A stretch of DNA of 64,000 nt from Dillenia suffruticosa. Taxonomy: Eukaryota; Streptophyta; Magnoliopsida; Dilleniales; Dilleniaceae. The notes under the pieces are model-generated. The model made no database searches, had not been told where the DNA came from, and saw nothing but the letters and a program-made list of their open reading frames with translations. Shown in pieces: positions 34,083 to 46,407 of this stretch; positions within the stretch are counted from its first letter, which is position 1, and the number at the start of each line of letters is the position of its first letter. The stretch is taken from NCBI GenBank assembly GCA_033439265.1, contig JAVTVX010000026.1, positions 13,145,001-13,209,000 of the forward strand, given 5' to 3'. A program made the position numbers and the translations under genes.

Positions 34083-37000
34083 TTACCTGCCTCTCTTTGA
34101 TGAATATAAACCATTCTTAGCAGAGTAAACTACAGCAAAGCCAGCAACAGCTACAGTGACAAGCACTTTAGCTGTCAACCGAATGCTTGGATATGCCCAC
34201 GCCCACCGGGATATGAAATGCAGCCCACAAGTTGCTTGAAATTTGTTGAGAGAAAATTCCTACATGGAAAAATACAGATGACATAAATGAGACCCAATTC
34301 AATCGAGATCAGACCCCACAAGCAATTTATTCTCAGAATGTATGGAGCTGCTGATTATAACATAAAAGTTTAAAGCCTGGATTTTGAAACCAACCAAAAA
34401 AAGGTGAAAGATGTGGAGCCATAAAGTTCATGCAAAATGAAAGTAAATCCCAACCTAGGGAGGGCAAAGGATGGATGGAGCAGCAAAGCAACTTCACAAC
34501 TTTGGTTCATGTTGGTTCACACTGCTTGCAAATGTAACCAAGCTGCTATTGTAAGTATCTAAGGAAAAGCCCTGCAAACTTTCAGAGGAATAGTTGGATT
34601 CTGAATATAGCAAGAAAGCTACATACACAGTCTTCACTTCAATCAAGTTATGAACCAAAACGGATATCCTACTTTCTCACACTTAGAATATAAGAATATA
34701 CAGAACTTTTGCCACAGGTGAAAAATGCAATTCCATGGATCACATAAAAGGATGTCATAATGGATAATATTAGTTTGTTATAGTGTGGCCTAGGGTTAAT
34801 AACATTGTGAAAAATCATGTAGACTTCATACTACCAAACTGCCCAGACCTTAAGGATTATGCCATCACAAGTTGAGGCACCCTAGTAAGCTTTGAACTCC
34901 ATTTGTTTAAATAAAATAATTTAAAAATTTTCAAAGATATTCTTTTCCAAGAAACTTATTTCCTAAAATATGCTTTTTGTTTATTTGTTTGAAGTATCAT
35001 ATATCATGCTGTCTTTTATTCATTTGGAACTATTTCAGTTCATCATCCAACAGTGAGTAGACAGGGATGAATTATCTATTTCCAATGTGGAAAGTCATTC
35101 AAACATTTTTTCCCCTGTAGATTTCCTATTAATTAAAAAGACACAGTCTGACAATAAAAATATTTTATACCAACTGAATTGATGTAACAACTAGAAGAGG
35201 ATAAGGGGAAAAATAATAACAATCCACAATGCTAAGAACTTTAGAGGACAAAAGAAGCCACAATCTAACCTAATTTCATAATAGGAAGTAGTCTAATCAC
35301 ACCTTTCTGCTTCACCCAATCCAATCGGTACAATTCTGGATGAAGTTTCCAAAACACCACTAGACCCTAGGGGAACCATACAACTTCCAATTGTATTAAT
35401 TCTTTACAAGTTCTAACAACTGTGGATTTCGATACTCAATATCCGATAGTCAAAACATTAGTCACCAATATTGACTTTAATGGATCCTGCAAATGTATAA
35501 GAACAATGGCAATAAATAAAAACAAAATTAGGAAAGAATGAATTCCCAACACTACAACTAATTTGGGACTTGAAGGTAAGTTTGAGTTGAATTTATGACC
35601 TTTCAAAATATGTCAAGCTGCAAAGAGAAATATATAACTATGTATCTGTTTAGTATTTGACCTAGCCACAGCCAAAGTTGTTTAAAGACGAAAAATAAAG
35701 TGAACAGAAAGACAACATAAATAAGAGAGCAAACGACATGGGCCTGCCACACAAAATACCGTGATAGATACCACATTAAATGAACAAAATATTGCAAGTA
35801 GCAATGAGACTGCACCTTCGGTAGCTTATCTTGCTGAGCCAGATGATCCACATGAAGTCTGACATTTGATGCAGCAGGAATCCACAACTTCTTGTCAACA
35901 TCCGGGTATGTGTATGCAACAATATCAAATAGAGTTTCCGCTCCATTTTCGATGGCCTTCAGAACAGTAGATTCTCTATCTCTGCGATTCCTGAAAAGAA
36001 GAATGCAATAGCTAGCTATAACATTCTAAAGTTATATGACACAATGCATTAAGCAAAGTTGTCCTGAAAATAGAAAACATGTGGATTCACAAGAGAATTT
36101 AGAAAGTCACAAATATGAAAGCAAATTCATTTTTAATCACAAAAAACCTCCTGGCTCACGTGACAGAGGTTTCCAAAGTAATTCCTAGTTGAAAGAAAAA
36201 AAATAAAATACCCACAAAATATTAATTCTTTTAGACCCCAGAGATGAAGTTTTCTACAAAGAAATTAAACTGCCACAGTAAATGGAAAGACGAGAAATAA
36301 TTTCTTATCATACTTGAGATACCCACAAAGCATGTGCTTTGGCCACAGGTTGATCCTTCCGTGCATGGGGATCAGTGAATGTGGGGCAAGTTCCAAAAAT
36401 TTGTAAGTAGTTTTGAAGTATTCCTGCATATAGGATGCTGTAATTTCTTAAACTGTTAGATATAGCATGGCTATCAAAAGAAAAATATTTCGCTCTATGG
36501 ATCCATTCCCAACAAAACCCTCATGCAAAGAGACTACAATTGCTAAACCTGGGCACATATTTCAGAAACTCGTGACGATTATTTTATGAGATGAATAACA
36601 AAGAAGCTCTGCCACTACTGTCTCAATTTAATCCACAAGTCAAAAGAATAACATGGGACACCAGTCTTAGTCAGCGGAAAAAGCAGAACATAAAATTCAG
36701 ACATCTCCTATTTTCATTTTCACATATTACTTTGTTTATCAAATTCTTCGCTAGAACCATTTTGTGCAAACTAGCACTTTTAATATAACGTGAAATGCTA
36801 CAGGCATTTCCAAGATTGGAATATAAATCATTAGAAACACATTAAATACTGCTGTCAGGCTTCAAACTATCACTTACAATCATATTTCCTCCAGAAGTCA
36901 CATCCAGGATAGTACTTCCTTGACTGAAACAAAGTTATACATGTATAAGAAGATAACATCTGGAAAACAAATCATTGATAAAAAAAAAAAAAAAACCAAA

Positions 37001-40000
37001 ATAGCTAAGGATTGAAAAAAGGAGTCAAGGACAAAAGATCTGGGAACAAAGATAATAACTCTTATTCGTCCAATATCAATTGATGCAAAAAAAAAAAGGG
37101 CAACACAAAGAAAGAGAGAAGTAGTTTTCCTTCTCCAACCATCATCTTATAGACATTACTTACATGTTATAGATCACATGGCATGGAAAAATTAGTGGTT
37201 ACACCATATAGCAATCAGCTTTAAATAAACTCACCCCACACAGTGATCACCAGCAATTAAAGAGTGGGTACTGACATGAAGTAGTGCCATGTGGCCATCT
37301 GTATGTCCCTGCAGAAAATAAAAAATTAAAAAATAAAAAGGAAAAAAAGTTTCTCAGCCTTTGCAATGGGAAACCTTATCCATTTTTTATACCTATATGA
37401 AATTTCATTCTAATAGATGATTATTAGCAAATTCATTCTAAAACCAAAGGTGTAAGTTATTTTGCATTTCCTGCCAGACAATCGGTCCATAGAAGAGCAG
37501 GCAAACATCGAAAAACTAAATATTGCTCTTAAGTTTCATTACTAATACATTGCATGCAGACCTAAGTTAACTGTAAGTTGGAATTCTGAAGTGTTGCTCA
37601 GATATCATGTTGCACAAAGAATTCGATGAAATAGTTGTCTTTGCCTCACAAACCAAACCACTGTGAAGGTGCATATTTAAAAAGTATCAGCCAGACATTT
37701 CTCTGAAACTTTTGGAGCACTTCTCTGGCCGTTCACAGACACAAGATGAACCATATTGATTCATAAACTCATGAAATTCTTGACACAAATATGAAAATTC
37801 AAAATTAAAAATAGGTCATACACAATCAACTGTATACACTAAGATATGCTAGATAGGAGTATCTGAAATGCTCATGCAGCAATATGACACACAGTTTTTC
37901 ATTGATATATATTGTGTTTTTACATGGCAGCATCTTAATCAATTGGTTAAACCACAAAAACCTTCCTTTGCCATTTCCAAGTTGCCTTCTTGTGGTTCAA
38001 AAAGTTGCAACTTAATTCCATGTGTCTGTTAGCATTTTGTCACCCTCCTACCACAAACCCAATGAATACATCACATGCCATGCACATGATTAACGTATCC
38101 GCTCCAGATCCACCCAAACTTTGATTGGTTTAAGTAATTTATCCATTTAAAACTCTAGAAGAAACCCTAAATTAAAAATAAAATAAAAATAAAAATCATT
38201 CATTAATTGATCAATAACATCCAAATTAGTAGTTTTCAAACTGATCTAAGCAGTAAAGGCAGCATTGTGACATCTCCAAGCTTTGCAAGCATTGGAAAGG
38301 CAATTTTCCATTAGGTTTTAGATGGAAGGTGGCAAAATGCTAACAGAGAGAACAACTAGATAGTTAATTGCAGACTTTTGCACCACCATGTTGCACCCTG
38401 AAAACAGGCCAAACCACAAGGTACAATTTTGGAGTTTTCCCTAATAAATTTCTATGGTTTTGATATGCACGTGCAACAGGTAACTTGTCCACATGTCTTG
38501 ATTTTCAAAAGAAGCAAAAATAAAAATGATAACATACTGGCGCAGAAATGACATTTAACCGCTGACCACTAATACAGATCTCTTCATCTCCTGACACTGT
38601 AGTATAGCCAAGGGACCAGTCATCTGTCCTCATAGAAGAAAATTTTCCCATTAGCGCAAGTGTATAAGTGATTCATCAGTTTATTCATAAGAATTTGCGA
38701 AACAAAATTGATATTTGTTCTCTAAATGAACCATAGACCTATGTAGTTCATGTTAATTGAACCCTTGAGTCTTGGGTTCAATTCTCTGCAGAGGACTCTT
38801 CTTGATAAAAGGTGGTAAGCCTATCTACAAATTGCTCATCCTAGACCTCACATCATCACGGGATGCTTTAAGCACCAGCCATCAGGTGAACTTTTGAACT
38901 TTTTAAAGCAACAGAATACCGACAAGCAAGAAAAATCAATGTTATTTAGTGTGGAAAGACACACCCACACACAAATCTAACCACAGGCAATTCTTGGATT
39001 TCCTTGGGCCAGCGTAGTTTTAATAGAGGTAGAACTACTTCTAAGGGGCCAAAACTGCACGTAATGTTATTTATTCAGAAAAGTTTGAAGTCAAAAAGAG
39101 TTACCTTTTCCAATACGACGCATGGTATTCTCATGAGCCAAGAGAATTGCATCAGGATTGCACTTTTGAATAACTGAAAGGCCTGTTGTTTAACACCAAA
39201 AAGAATGTATATTCATTAATTTTAATATTAATGTCATGGTTCAAAATTTCAATAGAGAAGCTAAAATTTTCATGGCAATTCCTTTTGTATCTTCTATAAT
39301 ATTCATTGTATCCAGCACAAAGTATACTAATACTTGGTAAATGTTAAACAAACAGTGTCCTAATCTTTCAATTTCTGAGGGTTCACTGTTTGGGGAGAAC
39401 TAGAAACAACAAAGGCATCTGGAGTCATCCCCATGCCTTAAGGGAATTCAGGCATCAAGAACATCATTACTCTTAATTTAGCTGTGCATATTGAATTATA
39501 CAGTTACTAGTTTGGGTGGAGACAAGGACTGATAGAAAGGTTGAAAGCAATTGCTTTTTAGTTACCAAACAACAAAAAGGGAAAGATGAGGGAAAAAAAT
39601 GAAAAAATGCATTAAAAGGTACATTTGAAATCTCATACATATAATGTCTCGTTATTGATGACCAAGTTTGAGAATCCTCACCAAAATTGTGGCATATGGC
39701 CAAAATTATACTTTCGTAAGTTTTAGGTCAGTGAACCGTATAAGGGGGATACAAAATGCATGATGATCGCAGTACATACACAAAAAGTCCAATTTCAAAT
39801 GACTAGTAGATACTCATGAGTTTTATTTCCTACACCTAAGTTGAATACAAAAAATGCATAAGCACTTATCAATCACATAAAGCCCTCATTAAAATCTCAG
39901 TGTATAAACATGTTATTTCAGACTTGAACTAGGTCAGGTTGGTTCCAAATCTCAGTGTCACTGGACCACCCCAGACTCGGTTGCACCCCTAATTTTTAAG

Positions 40001-42376
40001 GAAGAGGTGAAGAATCACAATGAAATGGAGGATGGGGGGAGGGTGAAGCCAACAAGAAGATACCTACATCAGAGAATTTGAAGAAGAGAAAAGGCACAAA
40101 GAAATAAAGCATTTTATTCTTTTAAGAAAAAATTCTTGTCGTAGTGGAAAAGAGCCAATTCAAACTAGGTGAACTTTACTTTCTCAAGAGTCAAAACTAC
40201 TTGATATGTTTCTAAATGGTAGCATCCTGTAATAAAAATTTTAAAATATTGTGGCAACCAAAAACTTAAACCACTGTAAAGAAAACATATACAAAATGTA
40301 AAGTGATATTTTCCTGCTTCAGGTAAAAACGGAAGCAACACTTACCATCAACATGATCATGATGATGGTGCGTAACAAACACAACCAACTTCCTGGGCAA
40401 GGCGGCAACAATTTCCATGAGCTAATCCATTGGACGATAATGCAATTAGATGGAAGAAATGCACAAAAAGGTATCAGAATACACAGATGATAATGCTTCA
40501 ACCTGAGAACAAGCATAAAATAATAGAGATTCCAAAACAAAAATCACATGCTAAGTAAGAATCTCAAGCCACTGGTTGATAAGGCACCTAGCAGAAGGAA
40601 AGGTCACAAGTCTCTTAAATGCTATTTTTCCTTGAAGCACAGATGTTTTGAAACTGCAGAATAATTAAGTTTTCAAATGATTTCATACACTGTAACATTT
40701 GTTTTCTTTAGCGATCAAATTAATTTTACACTAAGAAGATTATGCTGATTAATACTAGGAGTCCAGTCAACCGAGAACGGGTACCTCTCTATGATGCTTA
40801 GACAAGCAACCAGGGTCCACTATTAAAGCATCACCATTGGCAACAATATTTGTGCCTCCACTCTCTTTAGGAGCCCCCTGAGGTGCAAAAATAACCAAAT
40901 TTGTAGTCCAAAAAGGCTTCTGTGTTCTGCTTCCCAATGGAACAAGCACAACTCCTGGTGGGTACTCCTGAAAAAGAAATATTTAGATTTATAATAAAAT
41001 TTTAAAACATAATTATTATGACTTACAAAACTCTATGCAAAGTAGCAGCCACGGAGATCATCCCATAGTATGCAATATATGATCATATAGAACCTTTACA
41101 TTTAGCTGAAATGTAAATTTTCTTTTGGATCTTTTCTCTGCTTTGAAAACAAAATGGGGAAGAATGGGATCAGAAAAGATTGGACAATTGACCAACAAAA
41201 ATCTTAATTTGTTCAAAACAAATGATCCTTGTTTATCACATCACACCCAGAATTTTGAAAGTATATGCTACCTAATTCAACAGCCAACAAGTACTGGATG
41301 CTTTATTCAGACTGCCAACCTGATAGTGAGATTTAGACCGGACTCCCCAGTTTGGAGCCTCTTTTGAGTCATTTATAATGCCCAAAACAACCAAAGGTCC
41401 CACACGCTCACTACTTGCTTTCACATCCAGAAGCAAGTCCAAGCAACTCTGGATTGTCATCCACTTGCATCCCTCTGCAAATGTATTTCCCACATTAGCC
41501 ACGTATGCCTACATCTCAAGACAGAAGTGAATGGAACATTACTGTTTGAGCTCAGTTCCTTTCACACATTAGTAATTTCTGTGAAAACATCATTAAGTAG
41601 GACAATACAAATCTATCAAATTCCATTTCAAATATGACCACCACCATTTATCGAACCTTGCTGATTTTCATATCAAAAAACATATACCAACCCAAGGAAA
41701 AAAAAATAAAAAAAAAACCTTTAAACAAAATATACCCACTAAAAACCAACAAAATTTAGCTCATGCCCGAAATCTTTGTCCAATTAAGGCCACAGCAAAC
41801 ATTGTGAAATTAAATTTATAGTCATGCTTATAGTTGAATACACAAACAGAGAATCATATCCAAACCATTGTAAGATGAACGAAACCTGGTAATAGCTCAT
41901 GTTTGGATGACAACTTCCCTAGCAGGAATACTGTATGTATGAATCCTAGTCCAAATTCGGGTTCTTCGACAAATTTCGAAATCGTCCAATGCACACCGCA
42001 ATCTATCCCAAGACCTACTTGATCTAAAACCTAACAATCAATGAACAAGAACAACAAGTCAATTAAACAAAAAAAGAAAAAGAAACATAAGATTGGATTG
42101 ATATTTTATACGAACCCCGTTGAGAGCCGAAACAAGGTCAAACTTGGACAGATCAATCTTCTGGGAGTAAGATTCCGAGCCTTTGATGACGATGACGGAC
42201 TTTAAATCTCCGTCTAGAAGTTTCAATTGGACGGATGGTAAGTCCCAAAGATCGGAATCGACGTAGGAATCGTACTCTTCGTCCGCGAACTTGGGAGGAC
42301 GTTGTTGTTTGACAAGAAGGAATTCGTCGTCGTTTGAAGGGTTTTTTATGATCACGGAAAGCTTGTGAATCGACAT
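34083..42376 (-). CDS. Metallo-beta-lactamase-fold hydrolase, C-terminally anchored (At1g25375-like)
   Basis: Twelve exons on the minus strand keep one frame of 521 aa: 42376-42116, 42030-41886, 41474-41320, 40967-40785, 40421-40346, 39182-39105, 38623-38538, 37308-37235, 36923-36878, 36423-36314, 35990-35816, 34259-34083. The first 85 residues look Nudix-like (FLLVKQQRPPKF). The hydrolase core carries the zinc motif THHHHDH (His 266-271), GHTDGH (329-334), a GD pair (348-349) and MHGR (His 389). The last exon adds a hydrophobic helix (about 495-508) and a short basic tail, suggesting a tail-anchored membrane protein. The fold is shared with glyoxalase II, LACTB2-type nucleases and related enzymes; the substrate of the plant group is unknown to me. 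Exon 3 was started at 41474 because only that acceptor fits the phase 1 donor; this is the least certain junction. Confidence 0.9.
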
Positions 42377-43640
42377 TGGCACCTAAATTTGTAGAAATTT
42401 TGAAGAAAAACGATGGAGAAGTGTCTGTCAATTTAGATAATTTTGGGTTTATGTTCTTCTGATTTGGGGGTTTTGTGTTTCGTCAGAGTCCCACGACAGC
42501 GAGAAGTGTACCGCTGTGGCAAACTTTAGCCAAAAATTAAAAATAAATAAATAAATAAATAAATAAAAAGGGATTTTGCCATTACTAAAATATTTTACCG
42601 TTGGTGCAAGTAGCCTCCACCAAGCTATCGAAGTTTCCTTTTTCGAATGCTTTGATCCCAATTGGCAACTTTTTATAATTACGTGTTTGTTAAATTAATT
42701 ACGAATTAAATAAAATAAAATTCATGTGATAATTTACATTACTATATTTCGAATAAATTTTTAATCAAATTATTAATTTATTTTAATCAATTTAAATAAA
42801 TATCTAATTAAAAATCCAATAAAATATATTAATAAATATTATCACATAAATTTAATTCAAATGCCGATTTAATTATTTAATCACAAATATTTTTTATCTG
42901 AACATTGCGTCCTTTGTTTGTTTGTGAAGACATCTATGAATATTTCTAGAAAAAAATATGAGAATTTTATCCCAGGCTCAGACCGGAGAATTTCAGAAAT
43001 TATTATCCATCCCATTGGTGTAAGGGCTTTTGATGACTTAAAATGCTAGGACAAGTTAAAACGAGTTTAGATTCAATTGAAATTAGATGCATTATTAATA
43101 TAAAAAATACTAATGTAATAATATTTTTAATCCATTTTTTATTAAAAATTTTTTACTTAAGTTCAAAAATATTTCAAGCAAAATAAAACAAAAGGAACTG
43201 AGAGGTTTAGTCGAATTGAAGCAAGCTGAGGGTTCCTAGACAATGTCTTAATCATGCCCTTAAATTTTAAGCCTGTGAATATAACAAATAAAAAAAAAAG
43301 CAGGTATATTGATTTTCATTATTTTTTATTTTCAAAGATTACCTGCATAAGAAAAATAATTAAAAAAAAAAAACTTAAATAACTACTCGTAATTTCTTTC
43401 AAGTATTTTTCTCTTAAATTCATCTTTTAAAAGAAATTTTTTATTTTCGATTTATAAAATTCATCTCAAGACTGATCCGACCCTTCTTAAAATGGGTATT
43501 TCTTGTCTTTACCGTTTGTTTTAGATTTATTGAGAAAATTTGAAAATAAGTTTTAGGAGTAGAATTTTACACGTACCAAAAAATCTCTAAATTAGGAGAA
43601 CGTTTGGATTTGTTGCAAGTAAAACCGTTAAGTAATTACC

Positions 43641-43870
43641 GGTATCTTGGCCTAGTGGCAAACTATTTAGATTCTTTTTTTTTTTTTTATTTTGGTATTC
43701 TGGATTTGAATATAAAATTAATATATTGAGAGAGAGAATCGTGATTACTAAATTGTTATCTTAGGGACAGAATATTTAGATTCGAGACACCCAATTGGAG
43801 TGGATTTCTAGGTAAGCTGAAAGCTGATGCCGTTAGAAATTTCTATCCCTTAGGAGATAGTTTAGTAGTT
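43641..43870 (+). mobile_element. Possible tRNA-derived SINE-like repeat
   Basis: A good A-box match TGGCCTAGTGG lies at 43648-43658 and a B-box-like GGATTTGAAT at 43702-43711, a normal spacing for tRNA-derived elements. A second TTCGAGACACCCAATTGG phrase follows near 43782. There is no clear A tail, and the 3' limit is uncertain. Confidence 0.4.
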
Positions 43871-44125
43871 ATAATTTTTCTCTACTAACGTGATAATTTT
43901 AAGTTTGAAAATCCTTGTAATAAAAAAAAATGAAAGAAATTCCTGAGTCTGCAATATGTTATGTTGGATACTTGGACAATGAAACAAAGTAATCTTGCAA
44001 TTAGAACATATCCTATATTGAGCATACCATTTGCCATTTGGTGAGTACCCATGTATTGCCGACTATAAAGACAGGCCCAAAATCAAAACTGTCAGAGTTT
44101 CTCGATCAAATTGGGCCGGCCAGAA

Positions 44126-44319
44126 TTTTTTTTTTTTTTTATATTATACCGATTGGTATCCGAATTCACGCTCCGACTAATTCAGTTCGGGACTTGCAGT
44201 GACCTGTTTAAGAGGTTATCCTCTCAATATAGTTTTTTTTATGTCTAAATCGTAAATCGAATTCAGAAACTTAATTAAAAAATCTAATGTCACATCCCAC
44301 AGACCAACTATTCAACAAA
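44126..44319 (-). mobile_element. tRNA-derived SINE, diverged copy
   Basis: It aligns over its length with the intronic SINE at 25455-25646. The shared core is CTCCGACTAATTC followed by GTTCGGGACTTG, then the degenerate B box (GAATTCGATTTACG on the minus strand) and A box (AGTTGGTCTGTGGGATG). The A tail appears as a T-run at 44126-44140. It is more decayed than the first copy, and I could not identify the target-site duplication. Confidence 0.8.
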
Positions 44320-45720
44320 AAACTCTAAATCCTAAAATCAGAATTTGTTTTTACATAAACTAAACTGTGTTGAATTTAATTAACTATAGTTCAAGTGAGA
44401 CCGTACCCATAATGAATAAATCTCTTTTAATATATATTTTTTTTATATACAAAACTCAAATTTAAAATTTTATTTAAAAAATTTTATAACCTATAATCGC
44501 TGAATCAACCGGTTGTTGTTGATAAGCCAACCAAAAGTAAGTAACAGGAGGGCAAGGACTTCTACGTGTTCACAACCTTTTATAGGGAATCAAAATAGCT
44601 TTGGAAGGGAGATGACAGTGTGGAACCAGACAAATTAAGTAGCCTTATCAAATTGGCTCCTAATCCCCTTCCGGGTCAATCAGTTTTTATTTTCGTGTAA
44701 AAAAATAGTATTAGAATTAAAACCATAAGAATGTAAACATATATATCCGTATTTATTTTAAAAAAAAAAGTATCGTTTTAATATGATAAAAATAAAATTC
44801 TCATCTAGGATTCAAAGTGTGAAAATGGAGAACACATTTAATTAGAGATAAAGACAACTTGTACTAATATTTTATGTATGTCACGAAATATTCATGAATA
44901 TTTCATCCATTTGCATGACATAAATTCCAAAAATTAATGGACATTGGAGTTTAGAGGTGTCTTTGGTCGGATGTTTAGACTTGTAGGTCTAACCAAACCA
45001 ACCCCACTGAGCAAAGAGCCAAGAATTGAGGTGAAAGAAAAAGATCACACACCATCTTCAGAAATGGTTGAGCAGTAGACAAATGACATGGATTGGAACC
45101 ACGGTGAACTCAAAAGGATATGTGGGTGTCCTCATTTTGCTCACCAAACGAAAGGCATTTGACAAAAGCCGGGTCCATTGCAATTTTGCACCCCTAGTGA
45201 TCTGCAAAGGGTACTCTCACTACATTTGTGCATTGTCTAGTCACCTGCATTTCCAATAGTAGAAAGGACCCTATCTCTGCCTGCCACTTCACACTAATTT
45301 TTCACTACCAGCCAAATTTTTGGTTTGGGTATTACTTGACGAGGTAAGAGTCACATAAAAAAATATATGGCATTCCAACATCAAAGCGAGAGAACCATTA
45401 CTTTGAAGATTTCTCCCATTAATTATGGATTAGTATATTAATGATTATTAGGAGCTCTGGCGGTTATTGGAAGCCTTTTTAGTAAGATAATCATAAATAT
45501 TGAGTTAGTGGATCCAACCTTTTTGCAATACATATATTTGCAAGCATATCCTAATCTAATCCACTCGAGCATTTTGGAGCAAATTTTTATAACCTCATCG
45601 CCTTACCTTTAGATGTAAACTAAAACGCTGGTCACACATTTCATGGTCCAAAGACCATTAACTATTATGTCCATAAATGGGAAAGAAATTTCAACACGAA
45701 AAGGGTGGAGAGAGAAGAAG

Positions 45721-46050
45721 AAGAAATCTGAGTGGCACCGTGGTTGTGAGTTGTGAGTTGGAATTATCTTTAGTGAGAGAGAGAATTAAATTTTTTTGGT
45801 TAAATAGTCGATCATTCTATTTTTTTAATTAAAATTTTTTAATTTGAATTTTAAAAATGAAGAAAAAAATTTTGAGAGAGTTAATTTTTAAAATTGATTT
45901 TACAGTATTTAAATCGAATTATTCAGATAAAAATTAAATAATGATAGTGAAACATCGGACAGGAAAAAATAAAAGAAAAGGACAAAGTTTAATCCAAGAA
46001 ATCTGAGTGGCACCGTGCTCGTGAGTTGTGAGTTGGAATTATCTTCGGTG
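45721..46050. repeat. Dispersed direct repeat pair, 55 bp
   Basis: 45721-45775 and 45996-46050 are nearly identical (AAGAAATCTGAGTGGCACCG and onward, through GTGAGTTGTGAGTTGGAATT), separated by 220 bases of AT-rich sequence. Confidence 0.85.
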
Positions 46051-46341
46051 GGTGCCAAATATTAAACTGATGCTGTGTGCCAAACATGAGTATGTCACAC
46101 TCTCCCACTTCCCCTTTTCTTGGTGCAAAATCACCCACTCCCCAACCCCCCCCCCCAAAAAAAAAAGTAAGCCATGTATCTGCAATGCATTACATGTTCC
46201 AATACTTAGATCCCAAGAGATTGTCTCAATTCTTCATTGTTCGTGTCTTCAATAATAGTCTTTATAGGATACTATAATTATCTTTTTTAAAATTTAATAT
46301 TTGAATTTTTGTAAATTTGTGATTTTTCATAATCCCTACCT

Positions 46342-46346
<5 letters not shown>

Positions 46347-46399
<53 letters not shown>

Positions 46400-46407
46400 A
46401 TATATAT
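46347..46407. repeat. (TA)n microsatellite
   Basis: About 60 bases of TA repeat with TGTATG interruptions at the right end. Confidence 0.9.
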
